A stretch of DNA of 64,000 nt from [Phialemoniopsis] sp. UDSM-2020 (GCA_018873225.1 JAEILZ010000002.1:744001-808000); one strand, 5' to 3'; shown: positions 36,525 to 48,755, counted from the stretch's first letter. The notes: a model not told the origin generated them from the letters alone. Made by a program: numbers and translations.

Positions 36525-36815
36525 AGATCTAGCCATCGTGGTTAGGGTTTGCGGGCTTTGGGATTCTCAGTCGGCCCTGAAGTTGATATTGAAGAAGCTG
36601 TGCACGGCTATGAAAGATGGCGTTGATGAAACCAGAGACTGAATATATCCCGCGTTTAACTCTAGGCCAGACACTTGAAGGATGCATATCTTCGTCCAAT
36701 CCTCTTCTCCCCGACTATCCTTGTACTTTGTGCCCCTCCACAGTTACTCGTTCTGAATCGCGTAGAAATATCAGTGGCAAATTCCCCGGGCGTCAAGGTT
36801 GACCACTGAGAGGAC

Positions 36816-37271
36816 TTACGCGTATAAATAGCAAGTGTGTGACCCAGTGTTTACGGAGCCAACCCAATTCTTGAAGGGGAACTTAATTTTGGCTATATCA
36901 ATTTACACATTGGTTAGCATTGGCATGACAAGTTTCAAATCTCGCGTGGCTCTGTGTATTTTCGACTTACTGCACGCGCCAATCAGAAAGTCGCGGTCTC
37001 TGCAAAACCCATCGAACTTGGCCTTGTTGCAGATGTGGATGCTCCAGCCCTCACGGGCCACTAGAGCAGGCTTGTCCTCGTTGTCAACCTCAACGTCGAC
37101 CTCGACGCTGGGCTCATCGTCTGGGAAAGGGTTGACCAGAGAGGCATCATCGATCAAGCTTGCACTAGGTGCTGTGCGCGCCACTGCCACGGACTCGGGG
37201 GTTGTCAGAGCAGCGCTGGCGATAGCAGCCAGGATTGCGGTAAGGGCGACGGTTGTGATCTTCATTGTCAA
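36816..37271 (-). CDS. Small secreted four-cysteine protein
   Basis: Two exons (37271-36971, 36892-36816) give 125 residues; GTAAGT donor, GCTAACC branch point and ATAG acceptor. A clear signal peptide (MKITTVALTAILAAIASA) is followed by an acidic low-complexity part (EPSVEVDVEVDNEDKPALV) and a compact C-terminal domain with four cysteines (HICNKAKFDGFC, IGAC, HTCY). Only splicing adds the fourth cysteine; the unspliced frame ends in an unrelated tail. The acidic segment followed by VAREGW may be a propeptide. Proteins of this size and shape are common as fungal effector candidates or small extracellular proteins, but no family is recognised. Confidence 0.7.
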
Positions 37272-38114
37272 AGATAGGTTCGAGGCCGTTTTTCCTTTTG
37301 CGAGTATCTCGGCGGTGAGATGCGTACTGCTGGGTCTGGTGTACGGTAATAGAGCTTGTTAATTTGAGCTGATGGTAACACTCTCATCAGCAGTTGGCTT
37401 CTGCCATGTCGCCTTATATATGAACGCTGGATGCTCATCGACTACACGCGCGGTGCATTGGAAATACGAAGCGTTGAAAATTATACCCAGAAGGGCGATA
37501 TTGTGCATGGGGTCGAATTCTCAGCCACAAATCCTGTCACCATTTTCATCGCATGGGCAATCATCCTTCTTGAGACCAAAGGGGAAGCAATTTTCTGTCA
37601 AAAGAGGCCTTTGACTCTTTTCAGCTTCAACGCACGCGAGAGTGGCAGGGCGCGATCTAGCATCCTGGGGTTCCACACGCTACCAACGCAGACTGCCAAG
37701 TCCTGGAGGACCCGAGGCTTCCATTTGCAAGTGTCGATCTTATTTTTAGCTACATAACCAAATCCAGCTCCATCGTTCGAGGCTTAGGTGGCGCAGTGTA
37801 GACTTTACCAGATAGCAAGAGACACAGACAAATGAATAAATATTCCTCGATTTTAAGTAACTCTCGTTCTCGACAGTTGCTCCCTAGTGGCCGGGATGAA
37901 TTTCGTTGCCCTACTCAATGGGGCAGTCCTTGCCATACGCCCCTGTTGGACGAATGATTCAAGAATGACTGTACGCTGATCCCGGAGTAATAGGCTGCCC
38001 GAACTCATTTCCTTCTTTGTATGAGACTTTTGTGTACGCTGACACCCCAGGGCTATGACCTACGGAAATGCTATGGTCGTTACCAACCGTCACCTAGCTG
38101 GGAAGCACAGCCTC
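37272..38114. other. Intergenic
   Basis: About 0.84 kb. It contains no recognisable gene, only short ORFs. Confidence 0.45.
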
Positions 38115-39488
38115 TCAGCAGGATATCTTCCCAGCGTAGATGGCCAACGCGGTATCGGGGCCCAGAGTGGCCGTGAACTGGCCGCTCGAGTCCACCGTCA
38201 CAAGCGTATTGCTCTGCACGTTGCAGTACGTGCCCGCGGGCATCGAAGTCTGCCACGCACGGGTCATGGCCCCCGACTCGTGGTTGATGGCCACGTAGCC
38301 CTTGTTGCCCCGCCCGAAGCCGATGGCGTTGTTGCCGTTGTCCCACCAGTTCGTCAGGCCCTGGCCTCGGACGGCGTTGCGGAAGGCGACCATGCGCATG
38401 ACCTCGGGCCACGCGTGCTGGCACTTCCAGCCGTCCTGCCAGCAGGCGCTGACGGCGCCGTTGTTCGGCGGGCCGGCGTCGTTGTTGGAGAACTCGTAGC
38501 CCGAGTGGACGTCCGTGGCTCCATAGGGGTACGCGAGCATGAAGACGTTGGCCAGCGTGTACTTTGCGTTATCCTTGTAGTTCAAGGTGGCACCGTTGCG
38601 CTCGGTGTCGTGGTTGTCGACAAACACGGCGGCGACAGAGTTGCTCAGGTAGCCCCAGCCCTCGCCGTAGTTCTTGAGGTAGGCGAGTTTCTCGTTGTTG
38701 AAGACGCGCTTGAGGTCGTTGGCGTAGCGGAACTCCTGGACGTCGCCGACGCTGGTGTATTCCGTGGGCTGGACGGCTTCCCCGGAGCCGTAGATAACCT
38801 CCTGTTTCCAGTACGCGGACGGGTTGGTCAGACGGGACTTGATGTTTGCCAGGTCATCAGATGCTATGTGCTTGGCGGCGTCGATGCGGAACCCGTCAAC
38901 GCCGAGACTAATCAGGTCGTTGATGTAGCCGGCGATGGCCCTGCGGGGGTAGTCCTCATTGGTGTCCAAATCGGATAGGCCGACGAGCTCGCAGTGCTGG
39001 ACGTTCCACCTGTCGCCGTAGTTGTTGATCTCGGAAGTGCAGTCGTCGAAGTCGTTGGAGGAGTAGAGACCCGGGTAGTTGTACTTGGTATACGACGACC
39101 CGCCAGTGCCAGTGCCACTACCAGACGACATGTGGTTGATGACGGTGTCGGCAATGACCTTGACGCCGGCTGCGTGACACTTGCTGATCATGTTCGAGAA
39201 CGAGGCCCGGTTGCCGAGACGTCCGGCGATCTGGTAGGACACCGGCTGGTACGAGGTCCACCACTGCGAGCCTTGAATGTGCTCGGCCGGTGGTGAGACT
39301 TGCACATATCCGTAGCCGGCGGGACCGAGGGTGTTCGTGCATTCCCTGGCGATGGAGTCGAAGCTCCATTCGAAGAGCACAGCCGTGACGTCCTTGTCGC
39401 CAGGCGGGGCGGCATCGACGACAGAAGGGGCTATAGCCGCGAGGCCAGCGGCTATCAGCGCTACGACCGCACCGGTCGTGCTTGGCAT
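38115..39488 (-). CDS. Secreted alpha-amylase (GH13)
   Basis: A single exon of 457 residues. A signal peptide ([20 protein letters not shown]...VVDA) precedes a GH13 barrel. The catalytic residues are Asp203 in [12 protein letters not shown], Glu230 in KQEVIYG and Asp294 in FVDNHDTER; region I is [11 protein letters not shown]-terminal all-beta domain ([19 protein letters not shown]) completes the enzyme, and there is no starch-binding module. It resembles the GH13_32-type amylases of actinobacteria and animals more than the classical fungal Taka-amylase. It hydrolyses internal alpha-1,4 bonds of starch or glycogen outside the cell. The long antisense frame at 38055-38978 is a shadow. Confidence 0.94.
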   Translation of the reverse strand: MPSTTGAVVALIAAGLAAIAPSVVDAAPPGDKDVTAVLFEWSFDSIARECTNTLGPAGYGYVQVSPPAEHIQGSQWWTSYQPVSYQIAGRLGNRASFSNMISKCHAAGVKVIADTVINHMSSGSGTGTGGSSYTKYNYPGLYSSNDFDDCTSEINNYGDRWNVQHCELVGLSDLDTNEDYPRRAIAGYINDLISLGVDGFRIDAAKHIASDDLANIKSRLTNPSAYWKQEVIYGSGEAVQPTEYTSVGDVQEFRYANDLKRVFNNEKLAYLKNYGEGWGYLSNSVAAVFVDNHDTERNGATLNYKDNAKYTLANVFMLAYPYGATDVHSGYEFSNNDAGPPNNGAVSACWQDGWKCQHAWPEVMRMVAFRNAVRGQGLTNWWDNGNNAIGFGRGNKGYVAINHESGAMTRAWQTSMPAGTYCNVQSNTLVTVDSSGQFTATLGPDTALAIYAGKISC

Positions 39489-40700
39489 GATTGAGGTTCC
39501 GAAGGCTGAGAGGAGACACGAGTCAACGGGGGAGGATCACCTTGGTGGTGTTGAGCGCTGCACGGTGGTGGTAATCAGTTGGAACATGTCAGTTGCTGTG
39601 CGTCTATTTATACTCGTTCGAGCGAGGCGTCTGTTCTTGATGAACACGATGCAAAGTCGTCAGGTCTTCGTCTGTTCACGTTGTCGTCCGCATTCCTGCC
39701 TCTCTTGCCTTGAGCAGCCAGTCGGCCAATTAGCCATCTAGTCGGTCCGTCTGAGCACGTTGCAGCAACTAGCCTGGCTTCGGCCTGGGGTAGCCATCTG
39801 GGTTACTCTTGGAAGGTAGTGCAAATGAACAAGGACTGATGACCGTGTGGGGTTGTAATGCGTCGGACAAGTCAGCCCCCGCGAAGGCAGGACAGATCTG
39901 CCAATTACCAGTCAGTCCCAGTCTCTCCGCTCCCCGCAAATGTAACGCTTTCGTGCGACACTAGCCCCAGATGGGCAAGGAGCTTTGACCTACAAGAAGC
40001 AGAAACGCCGCGTGCGGGCCGAGGCATCGGGCCATCTCCCATCTGGGCTGAACTGAAGGTCTTTCTTGGTGTCAAAATTTGAAAGAAGAGATGTGCAAGG
40101 AAGTCACCGTATGTGATGTGACTGTACTGTTCGTGAGCCCGTCTTTTCCGTGAGATACGAAGATCTAGATCGATGGTTTCCCCAGTACTCCACACTAACG
40201 ATGTTTGGTGAAGTGTCTTGGCAAGCGAACTAGCCAACTACCGACGTGTTTACCCCTGCAATTAGTCCGACAGCAACTCCGCCCAGTGCAAGGGTGCGGA
40301 ACTATCAACTTGGAGAACCTATTACCAAGAATTGGGCACAATGCGTTGTCAAATGAACAGCTTCCAATGTGACAAGTTGTATTTCTGTTTGCCTGGAACG
40401 GTCCAACCATTCTTTCTCATGACGCTCAGAATGGACACATTCCGAATAAGGCTTTGGACCATACTGGGAGAACGCAAAAACGGGATGAAGATTCACAATA
40501 TAACAACGAAGGCTTCCCACCAGCTGCCAACACAAGCTACCAAGCATGGGAGAACTCGATCCTACTGGTCATATGTCCACCAGTCTATGATCCTTGTCAG
40601 GCCGGCTTCGGTGTGAACTCGTATCGCAGGCATCCAGCATCAATATACCCTCCTCGACCTTTATTTCCGGTGCCTAGAACCCAAAGATGTCAGTATCACT
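39489..40700. other. Intergenic between amylase and subtilase
   Basis: About 1.2 kb including the amylase promoter and the subtilase 3' flank. Short ORFs only; none recognisable. Confidence 0.45.
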
Positions 40701-43700
40701 TCACAACTCCACGAACGATCTCAAAAGAGTCTTACAGCTCCTCCAATTATCCATCAGCAGCGGGATGCACGTGCCATCGGCTCCAGGCGGGACGAGTGGG
40801 ACGACGGGACGCATTGCCCCCTCTTTCATTAATGGTTCCCAGGGAGAGACCTCATCGACCTCCGCCAGACACCCCTTCTTCCAAGTGATCGAAGTGTAGT
40901 AATTGATAGCTCCCTTTTTAAAGTCAGTGAACTTGGGAGGACTATTTGGGCGCATGACGTTATCCTCTCTATAGGCGTTCGTGCATGTTTGCCAGACCGA
41001 GTCGGCGACCCAGTTCTCTGCAACGTCGCCTTTGCCCGTGTAGATGTCTGCCGGGTTACACTGCCTATCCTTGAGCTCCAGGAGCTCTACAGGAGGTTTC
41101 GTGGGTCGAGGCTCGGGAGAAATGAAGATGGTTGTCAACGTGGACCTTTCGGGCGGTGGTGCTGGTTTTGACGTTGAGGGCTCGGGGGGTAGTGGCTTTG
41201 ACGTCGATGTCGGTTCTTCCTCGGGGTCATCTTCGCCTGGGATGCACACCCCCTCGGGTTTGAATGTGCTTTGTCGACGTCGAAGTCTGGGATTGACGTT
41301 ATCTTGCCCTGGAACGTACGGACATACCCCTGTCTTCTTGACCTGTTTGACGGTCGCACCATTCCAGATACCGACAAAGTCGCCACGGAATGGGTCACTT
41401 GTTCGGGCCCAACCGTTGTCAATGATGTACTGTTTCAATTGCCCTGGAGTCATACTCGCTCTGTTGCCCCTGAAATGAGGTGGGAGACGGTTCAACTGAG
41501 CAAGCCTGAGGAAGTAGGCTGCCAGGCCTGCACAGTAGGCCGTAGCTGTTGTCGGTTGAGTTTAGCAAAATCAAAAGTTTGGATGTGCTGGGACGGCACT
41601 TACAGACGGATGTCCCTTGCGTATCGCTGTACCTGCCCGGGATACCTTGTGACCATGCTGTCTTGTTCCCATTGGCAACAACGACTTTGTCACCGGGGGC
41701 ATATACATGAGGTACACCTTTACTGATGCCTGACTTCCACCATCTCTTCCCATCTTCAGGCTCGATAGCTCCTGCTACAAGCAACTCAGGAATGTAAAGC
41801 CAGTTTGGTTGCTGTGCCTCGTCTTCCTCTCGCAGTTCCGGTGCTACACCATAGGAGGAAGGCCAATACCCCTGGGCCTATGGTTGTCATCAGTCCAAGA
41901 ACGTACGCTCAAAGATCTTGTAGACTCACAGTGACCTTGTTACCGGTCCCGGTGACTATGAACACACCCCGGTGCGTTAGTCTAGTCAGAATGTCGTACA
42001 GCCTTTGCCTCCAAGCTACCCAGGCGGTTTTATCATCTGGAATATCCCCACTGTAGAAATATTCTGCGTCGTATGCCCATGAGAGAGACAGAACAGCCCG
42101 GGCGTTTTGTTGATTGCCTTGAAGATGTTGCTCCACCTGCGCAACCGCGTGCAGGTAGTCCTGTGCGGACGCCGCCTTGCGTGTTCCATCTGGGCGCACT
42201 CGACGTGGAACACGAACGATTTTGGGGTTGACCTTCTTAGCAATACCGAGTTTGGCGCCAGCTATGATACTCAACATGCTCGTTCCATGAGTGCTGCAAT
42301 ACTCGTTGGTAGGACACCCTCCACCAGGAGCCGCACCGCCATCATCGGGCGTCTGACGGCCGTCATAGTCGACTCCAGAAAATATGAACTCCGCTCTTCC
42401 GGCAATATTGTCGTCATTTGTAAATTCCTATTCCAATTAGTACATCAACATGGTTATACGCGTACTCTTGGGACCACGCGGGGCATGATAGACGTACCTC
42501 GTGGTCCAGTTGTGCTCCTGTGTCAACAATATAGACATCAATTCCCTCTCCCGCACTCTTGTCAAACACATACCCCTCGATCGACTCTTGTGGGGTGTTT
42601 TGTTTCGGGTCAGGGGGCTGCTTCGAAATCCAATACATTTGTGGTCGTCCAATGGTGGTACCTAATAGAGAGGCCATGTCGATAAAATCTTGTTGACTTC
42701 TCCAATTGGTGTCCTTCGGCTCTTTACGAATTTTCTCTTGTGAGGGATCGTAACAGTTGTCGGAACATTCCTTGTACACGGTTTGAACCTGGGTGGGGTA
42801 TTAGATACTGTCTTGAATTGAAAGCAGCCCTGGAGGCACTAATGACCACTTACATCAGGGAGATCTCTAATGCTTTGGACTTGGTCTGGCGCTAAATCCA
42901 CTCTCCAAAAGTCTAGACCAGCAACCTTGGTCTCTAGGACCCTGATTCGTAGCTCGTCACCGACCACTTTGAGGATCCCAGCGTAGGTGTGTTGATTCTG
43001 GTCTGCGTTCATTGCATCTCGAGGCCAAACAATGTAGGTTTCGGCTTCCGGGCAGAACACTGAACTGTCTTCATGAAGTTGGTCGGCGGTGGTGCCAGAG
43101 GGCCTCGAGACGCAAGACAAGGTAGTGGTGGATGCGGTCGCGGAACAACCAGTCTTGGGCACTCCAGTGATTGTGGAACAGCCTCTTCCACCTTCACCAG
43201 AGCATGTCACAGTTATGTCTGTCACAGTAGTAGCAGAGCAGTCGTCTACTTGTGTCTTCGTAACTTGTGCTGTTGAGTCTGTTACACCACATCCGCGGAC
43301 CTCTGCACAGGTGGGATCCAATACTTGAGATGAAATTGTGCGTGCTGTGCCATCGATCGTGGAAACGACAAAGGACGTGGTGGTAGAACAAAGAGAGGCT
43401 GTTTTGGTCTCGCATTCCGTTGGTTCGGGCTCCGAAGGAAAAGTAGGAACATGATTTGGCCCAATTCTGTGAAGGAGCGCCTGGCTTAGTAGATATGCAA
43501 TTTCGCTTTGATGTGCTTGAACCTACGTGAATTTTGGCCAGGGTGGCAATTGCCCTTTGAGCCCGACTGGCGGTGGGAACATGATGTTCCGCAATGGAGG
43601 AGGGCCGCTGCGATATCCTAGGGTCAGTATGGTAACGAGATACTCAACTGGTGACCTTGGCTTACGGAGGATAGATCCCGGGCGGCAGAGTCAACTTCCA

Positions 43701-45309
43701 TCCCAATATGTCTACATCGCCTAGCCGGACACAGATCTGGAGAGGAAGTATCAGCTGCTGTCTAGTGAAAGGCGGTATGTGTTACCCTACAAAGAAAAAC
43801 CAAAGTTTGCAAGGAATGACAGAACTTTGATCATCGTCATCGGACTTCTTAGGCTCTTCTACAAGGACTCCGATCGGTGTAATGACAGCTTGGGGTGGCC
43901 ATTCAGTAAAGGTCACAAGGGGGCCGATGTCAGGTCGAGTGCTTGAGTCGGGAGCCGTCGGTCGTGCGGGCGATCCTGGAATGGTTTTGTCAAATGTGGT
44001 AGTGGTTGGATTGCTAGGGAAGAGCGTAATAGTCTGCCCATCACTCGTGATTACCGTGCCCTCGGAGACCGGTAGGATCGTGAAGTGCTGAGTTCCGCTG
44101 TTCTGAGATGTCGAATTTGCACTCTTAGTTGCAGCGTTGCTAGGTGTCGTTCCTCTGGAAGGTGGAAAAGAAATGCTCTCTGACGTACTTGACGTCGTCG
44201 TGCCGGTGGGCTTGTTCTCTCTGTCAGTTTTTGTGTTATTGGAAGTGCTGGTTGACTCAGGCGGACTGTTTGTTATGGCGGTGGGAGTGTCATGAATGTT
44301 ACTTTTGGTTTCGTGTGGGTCCGGACTTTGGCTGAGGGAGTTCGATTCGGTTCGCCCTGTCGTTACTAGAGTAGACTTGTTACCTGGAGACCCCGTATCT
44401 TTCGGTGTAGTGGCCTGTGAGAGGACAGCAGTATCGAATTTGTCGGTGGACTTCGTACCAGATACTGGATCTGGACCAGTAGGTGCCGGTTTGAATGTAT
44501 CTTGATGAAGGGTTGTCTCTGTGGAGACGATTGACCTTGTTCCATTTATATCACCTGTTGAAAGGCTCGGGGAAGACTGAGTTGTATCACCTGTCGGCTC
44601 TTGTATTTCACTTGGACTCTTTGTTGGTGTCGTCAAGCTCGGGGTGGGGCTGGGACTGGTTGGGGAGGCAGAAGACCTGGAGCCACCTGCAGACTGACGA
44701 CTCTTTGGATTGATTGATCCTGATGGCATGGTCATATTGGCAGGGGAGGTTTCAGTCGGTGAACTTGGCATTGAATTGGGATTCTCAGGGGTAGCCGAGG
44801 GGCCACGGTCTGGAGCCCCTGGGGAGGTAGGCGATGTCTTTGCATTTCCTGACCTCGTGTTGAGCTCACTCTCCAACGTCTCGATGGGTTTCGACAATGA
44901 TGTTGGAATGGTTGGGGTTGAGGTACAATTAGATTTGGAATCTAGTCCCGTCCGGGGCAAGGGTGTCAGCCCCGGAGCCGGCGGGATGCTCACTTCATTA
45001 GGTCCGACGCAACTGTAGTCAGGTTTGCAAATGAACGAGCTGTTTGGACAGCAGCCAAAACCGCAGCAAATGGTCCCTAATTCTTGCGTCAGTATTTTCT
45101 CTTGGGATCTTGTGAGAGCTGTTGTGTCTACCCGGTCCACATAGGTTGAACTGAGCATTTGGCGTTTGGCAGCATGTATCTAGATCAGTACCACACCGGT
45201 CCTGGCACCAGTATTGGCCTTCCACGCATTGCTCTGCATACACCGTTGCTGCGAGAAGCATGCCTAGAAGCCATCTGTGAATAGGATGTCTTATATATGG
45301 GAGCCACAT
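40701..45309 (-). CDS. Large modular secreted subtilase (peptidase S8) with internal I9-like propeptide
   Basis: Nine exons (45309-45132, 45076-43791, 43736-43666, 43607-43527, 43466-42854, 42788-42498, 42427-41930, 41877-41604, 41545-40701) keep one frame for 1378 residues. A signal peptide ends near TVYAEQ. A cysteine-rich module (CVEGQYWCQDRC, TICCGFGCCPN) is followed by ~380 Ser/Thr/Pro-rich residues, a LPPGIYPPGPPP segment and a Cys-containing module. A propeptide-like domain occupies about 676-750 (YIVWPRDAMN...FWRVDLAPDQVQSI). The S8 domain has Asp832 (IVDTGA), His887 (STHGTSM), Asn1003 (TGTGN) and Ser1096 (QGTSV), so it looks active. The C-terminus is Pro-rich, then a Cys-containing domain. 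The propeptide lies deep inside the protein, so maturation would release a large N-terminal part. The role is unknown; wall-associated or extracellular proteolysis is inferred. Confidence 0.85.
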
Positions 45310-45969
45310 ATCGAGAAATTGACGGCTGGCTACTGGATGGGAGCGTGGAAATCGCAAATCTAAATGCACTTGATGGAGTCTTCGATTCTTCTCCTTCTTG
45401 ATGACGAGCTGCTCTACTCTCTTTATATCCTCAAGTGTGTGGACATCCCACGTATAAAGGAGATTGTTCCAGTTGGTTTCAGGGGTCCAACGACATGCGG
45501 ACAGCAATGCAACAATATCTAAAGATCCTTTGCTTATCTACATCGTAACAAACATGTTGGTATGGCATACTAACAGGTGGCTTAGGCCATGTGAGTTCGT
45601 CAAAGTGAAACACCTGTGGGTGTGACTTGAAGGCCAACAGATCCTGGGCCAGATTCCGCCCTTCGAAAATAGAAGATAGCCCCCAAGGTACATTCTTAGG
45701 GAGGTGTGTGACGACCAACAGCCCATATTGCGTTTTTAACACCGCGTGTCACGCCAACAATAGAATCAAATCTCCATGTAAATGATTAGAGCATAGTTCA
45801 GGCATGAAAGGTTGCTGCAGCTCTTTGGTTTCGTAAGTAGTTCAAGGCAGTCATTCATTAAGACCGTTGCTTTGTAACCGTGAAACTAGTTGAACGACAT
45901 TGTACTGGATTGTGTGCCCCCTCCTTCTCGAACAACAAAAATAGAAGTTTACCCAGACGCAGTTGGCAT
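45310..45969 (-). other. Subtilase upstream region with unexplained open frames
   Basis: 0.66 kb upstream of the subtilase. Minus-strand frames at 45479-45742 (LAQDLLAFKSHPQVFHFDELTWPKPP in outline) and in the 5' extension of the first subtilase ORF (45310-45507; WNNLLYTWDVHTLEDIKRVEQL) have protein-like composition but match no family I know. They may be the decayed end of another gene. Confidence 0.3.
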
Positions 45970-46486
45970 TCAAAGCGATGGATCCCAACCACCATCGTCT
46001 CCCACACACGCGACCTTTCGGACAAGACACTGTTAGTATCCTCTAAGATGGCTCGAGTAATCTAGAAGCTCATACCTCAGGAATGCTTTTGACTCTGGCT
46101 AGTTCATCATCTGTCAGCGTGACTCTCCAAAAGTTGACAGTACGATCGGACAAGTCACTAGTCTCGATACGAGAGGGCTTGACGATTATGGAGAGCTGAT
46201 CATATATGCGCTTGTTCAGCTCATGATTGTTTCCCGTATCGCGTGGCCAGACTACCCAAGGGTAGGTCTCCGTGGCTTGGACAGCATGGTCTACATCATC
46301 GGTAGTGTCAGGAGCTAAAATGGTGGTCTCGGACTGATTTGCCGTGTCAAGCGGTTCTGGCTCTGAGGCCGGCTGGTGCGGGAGGGGCGTCTTGTTGAGC
46401 GGCGCATCTTCCTTGACGGCCCGTTCTCCCAGACGCCGTCTTCCCAACAGCCAACATTTCAAACGGTTGAAGAAAGTGCTGATCAT
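45970..46486 (-). CDS. Stand-alone subtilase-propeptide-like protein 1
   Basis: Two exons (46486-46076, 46029-45970) give 156 residues. The intron is 46 bases with a GTATGA donor and an ACTAACAG end. An N-terminal helix (MISTFFNRLKCWLLGRRR) and a Pro/acidic linker precede the domain WVVWPRDTGNNHELNKRIYDQL, IIVKPSRIE, VNFWRVTLTDDELARVKSIPE. This aligns with the internal propeptide of the neighbouring subtilase (YIVWPRD, FWRV.L..D....I...P). There is no protease domain and no signal peptide. The phase-0 intron after SIPE matches the subtilase intron after LPD. The tail after the intron (CLVRKVACVGDDGGWDPSL) is the least like the others. An upstream ATG at 46561 would give 181 residues; the later one was chosen because it gives the same length and helix as the sister genes. 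Confidence 0.75.
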
Positions 46487-46787
46487 TTTCGATGTTGGAC
46501 ATGGTGACGGGACAAGATAGAATTGACTGCAACGCGGGATGCAGGGGCGATTTATGGCCACGCCGCGGTAGTATCCGCTTATCTTTCAACCAATGAAATC
46601 AAGCGCAGAGTGCTGTTGGCAGTATGCCTAAGCGTGGACAACAACAGCTGATGTTCAGGTTACTCATTGGGGCCTGTTGGCCAATTCATCAGGCCCAACC
46701 CAATTTACGTCGTCGTCACACCCCTCCCACCGGTCTACTATTAGAAACAACCTTTCTCTAATTTTTCCAAGGAGGAAATCATGAAAC
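46487..46787. promoter_or_regulatory. Shared divergent promoter of two propeptide-like genes
   Basis: 300 bases between head-to-head genes, so both are likely driven from here. No repeated motif stands out. Confidence 0.5.
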
Positions 46788-47314
46788 ATGAGTGCAATCG
46801 GAGGGTTTCTTGGCCAACTGGCGCAATGCATGTGCGGCTCGCGTGGTGGAGATGACACTCAGACCAACTCAGCAGCGTCAGTCAGACCCGAGTCCACTCC
46901 TGAAGCTCGCCAACCCCTTGAGCTCGCCAAAATCCGCCCCAGTGCCACATCCGACGCTACCACGTTGGTTGCGGGTGCATCTTGTGACATCAACCCGATC
47001 CTTGTACCGGCTACGGGGGTTCTTAAGAAATACATTGTCAATTCGCGAGACGTTTGGGATGATGCTGAAAACAAAAGCGTGTACGTACAGCTCGCAGATA
47101 TTGTTGGCCCTGCACGAGTCCACGAAGTCGGTAACCCAGAGTGCGGTACCTATTTCTGGCGGGTCACTATGAACGCGGACGAACTGCACAGAGCTCAAGG
47201 TATCAAGGAGGTGAGAAAGATGATGAGAGCCTCCTGTAGAATCCCATCTAACATTCCATCTAGCTGCATTCCATTATAGTTGCGGCGACACCTACACACG
47301 ACCCATTCATCTAG
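46788..47314 (+). CDS. Stand-alone subtilase-propeptide-like protein 2
   Basis: Two exons (46788-47210, 47264-47314) give 157 residues; GTGAGA donor, CTAG acceptor. It has an N-terminal helix with cysteines (MSAIGGFLGQLAQCMCGSR), a variable linker, then the domain KYIVNSRDVWDDAENKSVYVQ, DIVGPARVHEV, TYFWRVTMNADELHRAQGIKE. The intron is phase 0 and falls directly after IKE, the same point as in the subtilase and the sister genes; the second exon adds LHSIIVAATPTHDPFI, whose start fits the last beta strand of an I9-like fold. No signal peptide. It is head-to-head with copy 1 and in tandem with copies 3 and 4. Confidence 0.78.
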
Positions 47315-47946
47315 CCATCTTCATACCTTATTTTGGAGGTTGGGTCCAGGTGGAAAGCATGGGTGCTGGCAAGAACGAGGAAGTCTGGGGCAACGGTTCT
47401 TCGTCTGTTAATTTTGTAACTTACGGGAATCATGATATTGAAGAAATTTTGTGTATTGACCTATGTTTTCAGTGATCCTGTGATGATTCATAGTCCGAAG
47501 CTAGGTACTTCAGTAATCAACGAAGCTTCAAATGGCGCTGCCACTCGAAGATTACCTACTGATCCTGCTTCATCTCGAGCACAATGACACGATCGTGAGG
47601 TGGAAAAAAGGAAATCCTACGTGACGTACCTCGGCATAATGTTGGCCATATAGCCAATCACGCCATACATATAGGTTGTGGGCTGTTGACCAGTTTCTGA
47701 GGCCCTTTGGCTGCCTGAAAAGGTATCCCGCAAAATGTGCTCACGAATGGCGTTGGCGGCATCCGCCCTTGGGGGCATTGCGGTCCGCCCCAAAGTCGCA
47801 AGTGTCAGAGTCCTAGAGTGGGGATAGCTCCAAGTCCTTCTTGCAGGCAGCCAACACGCTCATCTTGACTTAAGTCGAATTCCAACGGACTGAGAGCAGA
47901 TTCCACGGTTCCAAATCTATGATCTTACTCTTTTGAGAAATAAGGG
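47315..47946. other. Intergenic between propeptide-like genes
   Basis: About 0.63 kb. No recognisable gene. Confidence 0.45.
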
Positions 47947-48491
47947 ATGATTCAATTCTGTGCCATTCTTTCTCGGGTGAGAGAGCGGGTCATTGCGGCC
48001 TGCAAGTCCGCGGGCCATGCCGATTTGGTCAGGCCAACGAGCAGAGACCTGTCCCCTGACAGAAGCGACGAATGTCTGATGGCATTGCGTATCTGGAACT
48101 TGCCCCCCAACGAGCTGTTACGGATAGTCGTGCCTGCTGTGGGCGAGCTAAAGAGGTGCTTCATCCGGCCGCAGGAGGAAGGACGCAATCACGCCAAGAA
48201 CGAACGGTTGTATGAGCATCTGGCGCGTCTTGTTGGGCCGACGCGTGTACTAACAATAGAGATGAATGGCATCAACGCCATAGACTATTGGCTCGTGCGA
48301 ATGAATGAGGACGAGTTCGATCAAGTCCGGGGCTTCGCATACGTGGGTATGTGCTCTGCTCGATCCCCGGATTAGAAAGAGGTTCTGGTGGCCCCGAATC
48401 TACCCATGACATAGAGAGAGTCGACATCTATGAGGATAGGGGAGTGCGAAGGCCTCCTTTTGCGAGAAATGTTTTCAATGTGTCGATTTGA
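47947..48491 (+). CDS. Stand-alone subtilase-propeptide-like protein 3
   Basis: Two exons (47947-48342, 48417-48491) give 156 residues. An N-terminal helix (MIQFCAILSRVRERVIAACK) and a linker precede RCFIRPQEEGRNHAKNERLYE, RLVGPTRVLTIEM, IDYWLVRMNEDEFDQVRGFAY. The phase-0 intron (GTGGGT donor) follows FAY. I placed the acceptor at ATAGAG because it gives RVDIYEDRGVRRPP, whose V-x-IYE pattern matches the end of the other copies and of the subtilase (VQTVYKE). This acceptor is the least certain part of the model. The domain is more divergent than in copies 1 and 2, with the WPRD motif reduced to RPQE. No signal peptide. Confidence 0.7.
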
Positions 48492-48755
48492 GAAGAAACG
48501 GGTTTCTATTGTTCGTTAGGGGGTAGTTCTGAGGCTCTTCCACAGTAACTCTTTCACGAGGTACGGTCGATGAAACCCTTGTTCATTGTTGCATGCATCA
48601 ATGAGGCGTAGGCAGCAATTCAGCATCTGCAAGGGCCTTGTGTTGTGGCGGCGGGGCAGTATCCATATTCATGCAGTTGGCTAGTCTGGCCAGGGTTGGT
48701 TTGAATGCTGCCTGTTGTAGAGCATCCATCAGACTTGGGTTTCAATTCTTACTCT

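Noticed and set aside
38055..38978. 307-codon plus-strand open frame
   Set aside because: Antisense shadow of the alpha-amylase gene with low-complexity VVV/AVL composition and no domain.
41044..41726. Overlapping plus-strand frames at 41044-41478 and 41271-41726
   Set aside because: Both are antisense to the Pro/Ser-rich C-terminal exon of the subtilase.
44296..45018. Plus-strand frames opposite the mucin-like region
   Set aside because: Antisense to the Ser/Thr/Pro-rich exon; no independent support.
45290..45309. TATATAA-like sequence overlapping the subtilase start codon region, suggesting a later start
   Set aside because: Starting after it would leave a signal peptide that is too short; the ATG at 45309 gives a normal signal peptide.
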